From: Trichomonas tenax
Taxonomy: Eukaryota > Parabasalia > Trichomonadida > Trichomonadidae
DNA: 64,000 nt
Assembly: GCA_023091735.1 (NCBI GenBank)
Contig: JALKBU010000004.1
Span: 94,090 to 158,089, forward strand
Direction of reading: 5' to 3'
Part shown: in pieces, positions 20,292 through 29,015 of the stretch
Layout of the letters: each line of letters begins with the position of its first letter
How positions within the stretch are numbered: position 1 is the first letter of the stretch
Notes under the pieces: model-generated
Databases searched by the model: none
What the model was told of the DNA's origin: nothing
What the model saw: the letters and a program-made list of their open reading frames with translations, nothing else
Position numbers and translations under genes: made by a program

Positions 20292-21656
20292 ATGAATGAG
20301 CCAATGATTGGTGAAACATCGAAAGTTTCTAGCATCAGAATATACTGCATATGCATGGCCTGTCTCGCGATGCAGGTCGCTGGTACGGCTGTTTGGGCGT
20401 TAGTCGATCCTTTGATGACTAATTTGAATATGTCCAGATTCGTTAAGTTCATTGTATGGTCTATTGGCCCATTTAGCGGTTTCGCTGTACAGCCAATCGT
20501 TGGATACTACTCAGATCGCTGCCAGTCCAAGTTTGGAAGAAGAAGACCTTATATTCTTTGTGGAGGCATCGGCACGTTCCTTGGATTATCGGGTTTGTAC
20601 ATACTTTACAAAACATCGTCGAAGATGTCAAAAGGATGGACGATTTTCTTCCTTTTGTTCACGATGACTTTCACTTATGTCTCTATAAACTCTTTCCAGG
20701 GTCCTGGTCGTTCTATCATTGGTGACCTCCTTCCACCCTCTCAGTTGAACAAAGGTTTCGCTATCTCCGCAACATATCACGGCTTAGGTGCAGTAATAAC
20801 AAACTTAATTGGCGGTATTGGTTTCTTTTTGCATAGCAAGAGTTACCAAGACAGTACATTTTCACTAACACTCATCACAGTAACGACAACAGTCTTGATT
20901 TCATTGGCAATCACAGTCTTTACAGCTCATGAAACACAGTTTATCAACAAGGCTGAGAAGATTAACGTTTTCAAGAAGCTTTGGGACACAATGGTCCATA
21001 TGTCGAAAGCCATGGCTCGTGCATCATTCTCATTAACAATGTCATGGGTTGGCTTAACAGCTTTCTTCATCAAACTGACAACATTCTTCTCTAAAGAAGT
21101 TTTCCCAGAGGACAACACCAAAGGTCTTTGCTTTGGACTTTTCGTTACAGCAGTTGTCAATCTTATCTCCTTCGGTTATGGTTTTGTCCACGATAAATTC
21201 GTTGACTTCGCTGGCATGAAATTTGTTTACGGTTTTGCTCACCTTATTTTCACTCTCTGCTTGATTGGAATCAGCTTTACAAAGAATCATTGGATTCTTC
21301 TTGGCATCTTTACACCAATCGGTTTCGCAATCACATGCATGAACTCCATTCCATTTGCTATCGTCAGTGCTGACAGCAAACCATCTGATCTCGGAATTAA
21401 CATCGGCAGCCTTAACGTTTTCATCGTTTTGGGTCAGCAAATTGCCAACCTCATCATCATCGCTGTTGGTGCCGGTTACCAGAAGTCTAATTGGCTCATG
21501 AAGCATGTTGGAGAGAACCAATTCTACATTTCATTCGGTGCTCTTGGCGCATTGATTGCCACAATTTCCTCTTTCTGGATTATCGTTCCTAAGAAGAAGC
21601 AGGAAGAAAAGACAGAGAAAGATCTTCCTCTCATCTCTGAAAACACAGCCCAGTAA
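20292..21656 (+). CDS. Sugar:cation symporter of the SUT/SLC45 (GPH) MFS group, 454 aa
   Basis: An intact ORF with about 12 hydrophobic segments, the number normal for the major facilitator superfamily. After the second segment it has GYYSDRCQSKFGRRRPYIL (residues 71-89), the RxGRRRP loop that is the hallmark of plant sucrose transporters and animal SLC45 proteins. Further transporter features are GPGRSIIGDLLP (about 137-148) with the conserved pair of loops, and MNSIPFAIVS in the second half. Length (454) is slightly under plant SUTs (about 500). It most likely imports a disaccharide or glucose with protons across the plasma membrane, though substrate cannot be read from sequence. It lies divergently next to a GH31 alpha-glucosidase pseudogene, which would once have supplied sugars, but trichomonad gene order rarely reflects function. 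Confidence 0.88.
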   Translation: MNEPMIGETSKVSSIRIYCICMACLAMQVAGTAVWALVDPLMTNLNMSRFVKFIVWSIGPFSGFAVQPIVGYYSDRCQSKFGRRRPYILCGGIGTFLGLSGLYILYKTSSKMSKGWTIFFLLFTMTFTYVSINSFQGPGRSIIGDLLPPSQLNKGFAISATYHGLGAVITNLIGGIGFFLHSKSYQDSTFSLTLITVTTTVLISLAITVFTAHETQFINKAEKINVFKKLWDTMVHMSKAMARASFSLTMSWVGLTAFFIKLTTFFSKEVFPEDNTKGLCFGLFVTAVVNLISFGYGFVHDKFVDFAGMKFVYGFAHLIFTLCLIGISFTKNHWILLGIFTPIGFAITCMNSIPFAIVSADSKPSDLGINIGSLNVFIVLGQQIANLIIIAVGAGYQKSNWLMKHVGENQFYISFGALGALIATISSFWIIVPKKKQEEKTEKDLPLISENTAQ

Positions 21657-23599
21657 CTTAATATTTATTGTGAACTTAATAAAGAATATAGACATATGTT
21701 TATACCTTAGTTTGCCAAAATCTCATCATTCTATCTTTTATATTGAAAATTTTTAAAATAGTTACCGAATATCATATGTTTTGTGCATGGGTTAGAGCTA
21801 ACTGTAGTGCATATTGAATAATAATACTGATAATTGGGATCATTAAAGTTTATTAATCGTTGGTTTGTAAGTGGTCTGATAAATTCGATGAGTAATGATG
21901 CTAATAGATCATACTGTTTATGCCTTGAATTACCTGATAGCTGAGCATTAAAAATATGAGATTAATATGTTTTTATGGTAAAATGATATTCTTTTTAATG
22001 TATTTCTTCAAAAGAATGTGATGAATCTGTTAATTTTCCTCATCAAAAGGCCTGATAGCAACTCTGATGCCTAAACATTTATAAATGATTGAATCAATAA
22101 TCAAAATAGGCCAAATAACATGGTTTGATAAGAAACAAAAGTGAAATGTTTATTCAATGGAACTATAATCTAGAAACATATCATTGACTTCTTTCAATAA
22201 TGATCAACGAAGATGATTCATCACTGCAGATTTTTAATCAACTCAAAGATGTGTCAGAATGAATATAAAGACTGGACAATGTCACTTAAGTAATGCATGA
22301 TAAGCTTTCATTCAATGTATAGTTATCTCAAAAGAAGATCTTCTCTGTGTAAAGTTTTTGCTGAATGATATTTCATGCGAGTGATAAGGTTAGTGGGCCA
22401 TTTGCTGAAAATGCATTAAACTGGCCAGCTACCACTGAAACTTCCATAGGTAGAGCAAAATATCACGGAGTAATGAATTAAAGATATCATACTCGCGTAT
22501 CAAATTTCAATCAAAATTATATTCCATAAAATTTATCGTATGAGAGTCAAGTAATACGCTTTCTTACATGCAAGCTTCTGAACGACCTGAATAATTTGAG
22601 TTGCTGAAGAAATATTGATCTGATCAAAATTTGGCCTTTGAACGATGCCTTGAGCTTCATCTTATATAAATTTTTCGTCTAGGTGAGTAAATTTGTCAAA
22701 CTATCAGTGTTCTATTGCTTATATTAAATGTTGGTTTCAGCAAATATGAAACACTAACAAAAGTTAAATACGTTAGTTACCGCTTTAGTGCCCATGTCGT
22801 CTATTACCTGATTGTCAAGGCCATGTTTAGTTAGAAACCAAAATATTGCCACCGTAAGAATAAATGATTTGATGCTTTCACACGCATTGTTTAGATAAAC
22901 TTGTTGATTCATAATTATATTGATAGAGCAGCACCATAATATATCGAATATTAGATCAAATGAGATTGATATGCGACAGTAAACCTCAAATCCGATTGAT
23001 ATCAATTCCACTCCTGTTTCTATATATGCTCCTCCACTGTTCAATGTTCTTGATCAAAATTGGCATTAACATCGGTCATAAACATAGTTAAACATGGTGT
23101 AATTTTAATCTAAATTCACTAAAAATTGAAAAAGAAAGGTAAATAGCCAATATTTATCATTGATAAATCTACAGGGCTATTCATAAATAACCAATTTACG
23201 ATTTGAATGAATAAAATGACATGTTTATATTGACCATAATTTTATTCAATTTCAATAAATCATTATTTTCCATTTCTTTTAGGTTTTTCTTTATGAACAT
23301 AAAAAGATAAAACCACATTTAGCAATATTGTCCACTAACTTCAAAAATGAAATGAAAATCGTAAAAAACCACAACAAACTACAAGAAAAAGATGTGAAGT
23401 GTATAATTTCTTTTTCTAATTCTGAGATTTACGCACCAAAATTTGATAATTTTACAAATTTTTAAGAAGTTTACGAAAGAATTAAGATATTTACGTGGAA
23501 AATTGATAGCTTTACATACTTGATAACTTTGGTTAATGGATATTAAACTAAAGGGAATTATTTTTGTTCAGATTGTAAAGAATTTTTTAGCGGTTTTGT
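21657..23599. other. Gene-free AT-rich region
   Basis: About 1.9 kb. The only longer open frame is 96 codons on the minus strand (22754-23044). It begins with NSGGAYIETG, faintly like Pmp-type surface repeats, but has no Inr and no family pattern beyond that. I treat it as a possible relic, not a gene. No repeats or RNA genes seen. Confidence 0.5.
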
Positions 23600-23611
23600 T
23601 CACTTACATAA
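23600..23611 (+). promoter_or_regulatory. Inr element of the coiled-coil gene
   Basis: TCACTTACATAA, with A+1 at 23602, lies 14 nt before the ATG at 23616. It is a good match to the trichomonad initiator and supports this start. Confidence 0.6.
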
Positions 23612-23615
23612 ATCA

Positions 23616-26600
23616 ATGACTGAAACCGATTTTGGCGCCACACCACAGGACGAACTTACTGAAGAACAGCAAGAATGGCAGGCCAAGGAGAAGGAGTACC
23701 AGGAGCAGATCGAGGATCTCAAAAACGAAAAGCTAACACTCGAAGCTCAAGTCAAGCAAGTTGATTCCTTCATCCAGAAGCTTCAGGAAACAAGAAGTGA
23801 AAATTCAGAACTCAAGGCTAAGGTCTCTGACTTCACACGCCAGTGCGAGGATTATCAGCACAGGCTCCAATTGCTCAATGAAGAGAAATCCCGCTTGGAA
23901 GGCGAGATCAAGAATGCCGCCCAGGCATCTGCACAGCTCCACAACGAAGATTTCGTTGCTATGAGCGAAAACTACGATAACTCCAAGAAGCAGTACGAGC
24001 AGCAAATCCAGAAACTCAAACAACAGATTGCTGAGCAGCAGGACATGTTAAACCAGAAAGAAACAGAGCAGAAGCTCGCTAATTCTCAAAATGATCGCAT
24101 CCTTCAGTCTGCAAAGAGATTCTTCAAGGAGAATATCACTTCACTTGATCAAATCGTCGAGAAGTTCGATGAGCCTCAAGTTATCGAACAGCCACCGACA
24201 CCAAGATCACCAACTAAGTCCCCACAGAAGCCGGCCCCAGTACCACAGACTCCTCAGGTTGACGAAGAGAAGTACAACAACCTGAAGAAGCGCTACACAC
24301 AGGCCAAGCAACAGGTTGCTCAGCTCAACGAGCAGATCGAGCAGCTCAATGCACAGGCAAAGAAGGATAACAACGCCAACCAGAAGACAATCAAGAACCT
24401 CCAGAACCAGCTTCAGGAGTCTCAGGAAGGCGCTCGCCACGACCGCGATGTCCTTAGCCGCCAGATCAACGATCTCAATGGCAAACTTACAGATCTTAGG
24501 TCCCAGATGAAGACAACACAGACACAGTCCAAGATCATCCCACAGGATGACGATGACGAAATCACAGTCGTCCAGCGTGGCTTACCATCCTTCGCTACAA
24601 CACAGATGGACTCTGCTATGAGGTCTCCAATGAGAACAGCTCCAATCCAGCAGGCCCAGCCAAACAACGACCAGATCCAGGCCATGCACGAGCAGCACGC
24701 AAGAGAGCTTCAGCAGTTGCAGAAAGATAACAAGGACAAGCTCCACCAGATGGAGAAGCAGCTCGTTGAGGTCAGCAAGAACATCGACGAACTCAAGAAC
24801 AAGGTTCAGACAGCTGAACACCAGCGTGATGATGTTACATCTCAGAACAAGATCCTCCAGTCCAAGCTTGACGCCATCCAGACACTAAACGACGGCCTCA
24901 ACCAGCAGATCGAGGGTCTTCGCAACGCTCTCCATGCCAAGCAGCCAGAGCAGAAGCCAGAACAGAAGCCACGCCCACAGCAGACTCCATCCAACGAGAT
25001 GAAGGAGCAGCTCAAGAAGCTTAAGGCCGAGAACGAAGATCTCAACAACAAGCTCATGGCTCAGCAGATCGCTCTCAACGACGCTGAGAACACATTACAC
25101 GAGAAGGAGAAACAGCTCGCTGAGCAGAGCAAGAAGCTCAACGAAGCCGAGGCTAAGAACACACAGACAGCCATGGATCTCCGCGAGGCACAGAACAAGA
25201 TTGCCAACACACCAAAGCCAGATCCAAACCAGTTCCTTCCACGCGACGCATGGCACTACGCTGGATTCCCAACACCACTCTCTACATCCATCGACAAGAT
25301 CGCTGCTAACCCATCCCTCCTTCCAGCTTCTAAGCTCCAGCACGTCTTTGGCGAGATTAACAACTTCTTCGGCGAGGAACTCACAACTCACGAGAAGCAG
25401 GTTGCTCAGGCCAACCAGTTCGCTGACACACTCAAGACAAAGATCTCTACATTCATCGTTGACTCATCCATCGCTCTTTCTCTTGAGCCAATGAACTTTG
25501 ACCAGTTCATGAGCGGCCAGGCACCACAGACAATCATTGCACAGATTAAGCAGCTCAAGACAGAGTACTCCGAGCTTCAGGCTCTTTCCCGCAACCAGCA
25601 GGAGACACTCATGCACTTCGCCGAGTCCTTCGAGCTCGATGAGGGCATGGATGTTGACGAGCACATCGACGCCATCCGCGCTGGCATCGAGACACAGAAC
25701 CAGAAGTACGCTCAGACATACGAGAAGGCCAGAAGGTACAAGCAGGCTCTTGCTGAACTCACAGCCACAACAAAGAAGCAGATTGCCGAGCTTCAGGAAG
25801 AAAAGGAGCGCCTTCAGGACGAAAACGAAGAACTCCAGCATAAGATCGACCACACAACAAAGTCTCTCATGCAGGCACGCGAGGAGACAGAGCAGTACGC
25901 TACACAGCTCAACAACTCCGTCCAGGAGAGAGATCTCGGCGACATCAACCGCGTCACTGAGATAGAAGAGCGCACAAACGCTATCACAGGCAAGTACGAG
26001 AGCCAGATCGCCGAAGTCATCGCTCAGTTGAACCAGACAGCTCAGGAGAAGCAGAAGCTCCAGAACGACCTCAACCGTGAGAAAGCCACAACAGCACAGC
26101 TTTCCCAGGACCTTGAGGAATCTACACAAAAGAACGAGGATCTCTTCAAGCAGCTCGAGGAGACAACAGCCGAGTTCAAGAATAAACTTGAGCAAGCTCA
26201 ACAGCAGCGTGAGGCCGAGACCGCCGCCGCTAAGAAGGACTTCGAGGATGCTGTTTCTAAGCTCCAGCAGCAGATCGAAGGACTTACACAGGATGTCAAC
26301 AGACTCGCTAAGGATGTTCAGGATAGTGAGAACCAGAACAAGCAGCTCAAGTCTCAGGTCAACAAGTTGACACAGGACAAGCAGCGTGCCGCTGATGATA
26401 AGAAGACATTGCTCGCTAGACTCGACCGTGAAGTCATGCTCGCCGATGCTAAGGCTCGCGCCCGCATCATCGAGGAAAAGGCAATCATGGACGAGAAGCT
26501 CCACGATGTCGAGGCCAAGTTCGAACAGAACAAGCGCCAGATCATCAACGTCTTCGTTGATAAGTTCATCAAGTTCTTCAACCCAGCCACATCTGTCACA

Positions 26601-26747
26601 GAGAGAGAATACAGAGCTGGCGTTGAGAAGGCTCATGAGGAGTTCAACAGAATCCTCAACAGCGATGAGTCCATCCGTAAGATGCTCCGTGCCAAGGACG
26701 GCCAGACAACAGAGGATGCTGTTGCTCAGATGCTCGTTGGAAAGTAA
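23616..26747 (+). CDS. Long coiled-coil protein, 1043 aa, strongly codon-biased
   Basis: Almost the whole protein is heptad-rich coiled coil: residues about 15-180 (EEQQEWQAKEKEYQEQIEDL), 220-310, 355-525 and 650-985. Two breaks stand out. A Pro-rich linker lies at about 190-215 (PPTPRSPTKSPQKPAPVPQT). A compact, probably globular segment lies at about 530-640 (RDAWHYAGFPTPLSTSIDKI), followed by further helices. The C-terminus (about 970-1043) contains FVDKFIKFFNPATSVTEREY, a second non-heptad block. Codons are markedly C/G-ending (CAG, CTC, AAG, GAG), unlike the neighbours, which suggests high expression. It is probably a cytoskeletal or membrane-tethering (golgin- or filament-like) structural protein. 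Similar trichomonad proteins are often labelled viral A-type inclusion protein-like purely because of the coiled coil; I would not transfer that name. Confidence 0.85.
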   Translation: MTETDFGATPQDELTEEQQEWQAKEKEYQEQIEDLKNEKLTLEAQVKQVDSFIQKLQETRSENSELKAKVSDFTRQCEDYQHRLQLLNEEKSRLEGEIKNAAQASAQLHNEDFVAMSENYDNSKKQYEQQIQKLKQQIAEQQDMLNQKETEQKLANSQNDRILQSAKRFFKENITSLDQIVEKFDEPQVIEQPPTPRSPTKSPQKPAPVPQTPQVDEEKYNNLKKRYTQAKQQVAQLNEQIEQLNAQAKKDNNANQKTIKNLQNQLQESQEGARHDRDVLSRQINDLNGKLTDLRSQMKTTQTQSKIIPQDDDDEITVVQRGLPSFATTQMDSAMRSPMRTAPIQQAQPNNDQIQAMHEQHARELQQLQKDNKDKLHQMEKQLVEVSKNIDELKNKVQTAEHQRDDVTSQNKILQSKLDAIQTLNDGLNQQIEGLRNALHAKQPEQKPEQKPRPQQTPSNEMKEQLKKLKAENEDLNNKLMAQQIALNDAENTLHEKEKQLAEQSKKLNEAEAKNTQTAMDLREAQNKIANTPKPDPNQFLPRDAWHYAGFPTPLSTSIDKIAANPSLLPASKLQHVFGEINNFFGEELTTHEKQVAQANQFADTLKTKISTFIVDSSIALSLEPMNFDQFMSGQAPQTIIAQIKQLKTEYSELQALSRNQQETLMHFAESFELDEGMDVDEHIDAIRAGIETQNQKYAQTYEKARRYKQALAELTATTKKQIAELQEEKERLQDENEELQHKIDHTTKSLMQAREETEQYATQLNNSVQERDLGDINRVTEIEERTNAITGKYESQIAEVIAQLNQTAQEKQKLQNDLNREKATTAQLSQDLEESTQKNEDLFKQLEETTAEFKNKLEQAQQQREAETAAAKKDFEDAVSKLQQQIEGLTQDVNRLAKDVQDSENQNKQLKSQVNKLTQDKQRAADDKKTLLARLDREVMLADAKARARIIEEKAIMDEKLHDVEAKFEQNKRQIINVFVDKFIKFFNPATSVTEREYRAGVEKAHEEFNRILNSDESIRKMLRAKDGQTTEDAVAQMLVGK

Positions 26748-26954
26748 GGCTGTAATAATATTCTAATTTTTTGACTTTTACCAAATGCAAATCAAAATTT
26801 TTCTATAATAAATTCAAAAACGATTTTTATCTACAATTACAACTACAAAAATCCATCACAAGCAATAATTTAAAATTGGATTTTTGATTTTTTTCAATAT
26901 CTCACAATGAATCCACTCCTGTAGCGTTTTTAGGCCTAAATATCAAAGAATTTG

Positions 26955-26960
26955 TCATAA
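26955..26960 (+). promoter_or_regulatory. Inr-like element of the 26961 gene
   Basis: TCATAA directly before the ATG at 26961, giving a leader of only a few nucleotides. Weak by itself, but the position is right. Confidence 0.4.
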
Positions 26961-27368
26961 ATGTCGTTGGAAGAAGTTCAGCAGTTGGTGATGAAAAGAG
27001 TCAACGACTGGAAAGAGAAAAAATTCGCCGAAAAGATAACGATGGAGGAATATGGTCCAGTTCAGAGAGATCTAGAGTGGACTTGTCCTCCTAGCTTCAA
27101 ATTGAAATCGAAAGACGAAATAAATCACAATAGAAGGACAAAAGCAAGGAAAATGATTTCAGATCTTTATAAAATTATTACTAAAGACGATGTTTTACTC
27201 GGATATCAAGCAGCTGATGCAATCGAAACTAAATTGTTTAAAGAATCGAGTAATCTAAATGCTTATCAAATAAACCTCGCTAAAATAGGACGAACCATAG
27301 AGTTTTTACTACCTCTTTCAGGAAATATTGATTATCAAAATCCTAAAATTGCTACTCAAACCAAATAA
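26961..27368 (+). CDS. Small helical protein, possibly TFIIS middle-domain-like, 135 aa
   Basis: ATG follows an Inr-like TCATAA. The protein is charged and helical. Residues about 57-115 (RRTKARKMISDLYKIITKDD, then AADAIETKLFKESSNLN) resemble the beginning of the TFIIS central domain (TFS2M): a basic R-x-K-x-R helix, a short spacer, then an A-x-x-IE-x-x-[IL][FY] helix and a Y-x-x-x-x helix. In TFIIS this domain contacts RNA polymerase II. The catalytic zinc ribbon and the LW domain are both absent, so it is not a canonical elongation factor. The likeness is by eye and weak. Otherwise it is a conserved-looking hypothetical protein with no signal peptide or membrane segment. Confidence 0.6.
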   Translation: MSLEEVQQLVMKRVNDWKEKKFAEKITMEEYGPVQRDLEWTCPPSFKLKSKDEINHNRRTKARKMISDLYKIITKDDVLLGYQAADAIETKLFKESSNLNAYQINLAKIGRTIEFLLPLSGNIDYQNPKIATQTK

Positions 27369-27803
27369 CTTCTTCAGTATTTAATATACAAACAAAGCTT
27401 TTATACCTCCAAATATTTTTGTTCGTTATCAAAATATATTTTCAAGCAACCAAAATTACGAATTATTCTACTTCAAAGTTGCTTAATGAACACAGGCAGG
27501 TGATTGCATAATATACTTTGTTCCAAACTTACTATTGTCAAATGATATTTTGCTTTTTCAACATATTTTCATCGATTCTTCGTAATGCGCTTAAAGAATA
27601 ACCAACACACAAAAAGATAAAGTTATTGTATGAATATTTTAGGAAGAGGTTGAATTTTATATTTTTCGATTTTATAAAACCCTTCTAAACACAACTTAGC
27701 TTTCATAGTCAATATATACTGCCGGTGGAAATATGAATAAACATAGCGAATTCAATATAACATTTATAATTTATTTTTCCAAAAATTAATTTGGTTTATA
27801 TAT
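27369..27803. other. Intergenic, AT-rich
   Basis: About 430 nt. No ORF, RNA gene or repeat recognised. It ends where GC-richer mobile-element-like sequence begins at about 27800. Confidence 0.5.
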
Positions 27804-28203
27804 TTATCCACGTGAGGCAACACCACGCCTGTAGACGACTGGAATCCTTCTTGGCGCTGGGGCCTCGTTTGTGAAGTGATAAACAAATTTTTTTCCAAGT
27901 TCATCAACCGCGGCCTTTGAGAACTCCTTTCCGAAGTACTTTGCAGCTCTTCCAGCCTGCATTGCGCCGGCCTTAACGATTGGCTTTGCAAGTGATCCCA
28001 TTTCGTTTTCTTCCTCAACGAAATCGTTCCTGAACCAGTCGATGACTGTATGGGCGGCTTCTTTGCCTGCTTCAGCAGCACCTGACTTAACGAACTCCTT
28101 GGCGACGTACTTAGTCTCTCTTGATCAATGGCTTTGCAAGCGATCCAACGCCGTTCTCTCTTCTGCCAAATCTAACGTTATAATCAACTTTCTTCAACCA
28201 TGG
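27804..28203 (-). pseudogene. Fragment of a repeat-bearing protein, possibly Maverick/Polinton-derived
   Basis: The minus strand codes, in two frames, for two related units: one with FGRRENGVGSLAKPLIK (about 28170-28110), then KYVAKEFVKSGAAEAGKEAA; and one with NEMGSLAKPIVKAGAMQAGR (28004-27945), then KYFGKEFSKAAVDELGKKF, ending RRIPVVYRRGVASRG-stop at 27804. A stop and a frameshift near 28105 separate them. The sequence is GC-richer than the surroundings and cuts off sharply near 28204, where a plus-strand surface-protein fragment starts. Basic, Ala/Gly-rich repeated helices of this kind recall small virion proteins of virus-like Maverick elements, which are very numerous in T. vaginalis. 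That origin is a guess; I recognise no family. Confidence 0.4.
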
Positions 28204-28214
28204 ATAGTAATTGA

Positions 28215-28535
28215 TTGATTGTTTCAAAATATAGTGTTATAATTGATTCATGTGCAATTCAAGATAATAAAAATGGAGATTTAATTGAAGTACTCACAGA
28301 TGGACCATTAACAATCCAAAACTCTTATTTAGACGGAAATGATTGGACAGGCATTCCTCCAGTTTTCAAAAATGAAGTTAATGATCCTTTTTCTAATTCA
28401 ATATCCAAATTTGATTACTGCAACAAAGGAATCATTCAAAATACAAAATGCCAATGCACCGAAAATTCGCCATTGACCGTTTATTATCACTTCTGTACAG
28501 TTTTAACTGTTGTTCTCAAAGCAAGTTTTAATTGA
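28215..28535 (+). pseudogene. Pmp-like surface protein, C-terminal fragment
   Basis: An open frame of 106 codons begins at a non-ATG codon and reads SVIIDSCAIQDNKNGDLIEV, LTIQNSYLDGNDW, FDYCNKGIIQNTKC. This beta-helix style (I-x-x-C-x-I or I-Q-N-S-x-L steps with Asn turns) matches the fragment at 5961-6971. It ends in a short hydrophobic stretch (TVYYHFCTVLTVVLKA) that could be a relic membrane segment. It starts abruptly next to the mobile-element-like fragment at about 28204, so it was probably cut by insertion or recombination there. Confidence 0.5.
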
Positions 28536-29015
28536 TGTTTCATTCTTATTTTAACATTAAAAGTAAAGATCTTATGATATATTTTAATACTTTTACGATA
28601 CGATAAACGATGAAAATTCTAATTATATCACTTAATAATAATGACTTCATATTACAATTTATAATTTTATAATAAATTCATTAATTTGCATCATGAATAT
28701 AATATATTCATTGCTGTGATTGTCAATATGCAATATCATGAATTGTTTTAGTTTTATATATCTCATGAAATTAGACTTAATTATAAAATCAAAATTAGTA
28801 TAGATTAGATCAAAGAAGAACCATTTAGAGAGATTGACATTGTTAATTTTGATTTATATTGGTTTTTAAATAAAATAGATTCAAAATCTCATCAGACAAA
28901 ACGTAATTCGCACAAATTTTAACACAAAATAGCCATAAATAGTCATAGAGATGCTAAATATAGAGTGACGAAGAATGAATGTTTGGAAAAATTTTGTACG
29001 TTTAAAGTTAGAAAT
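28536..29015. other. AT-rich intergenic region and 5' region of the MAP65 gene
   Basis: About 480 nt, extremely AT-rich up to about 28900. An Inr-like TCATAGAG (28943-28950) directly precedes an ATG at 28951. That ATG is out of frame with the downstream gene and stops after five codons. Confidence 0.5.

Noticed and set aside
22754..23044. 96-codon minus-strand frame with NSGGAYIETG
   Set aside because: A single surface-repeat-like word is not enough. No further repeats, start signal or anchor.
25464..26636. 390-codon open frame on the minus strand inside the coiled-coil gene
   Set aside because: It is the antisense shadow of a low-complexity, CTC/CAG-rich coding sequence. The predicted protein is Leu/Cys/Val-rich with no family pattern.
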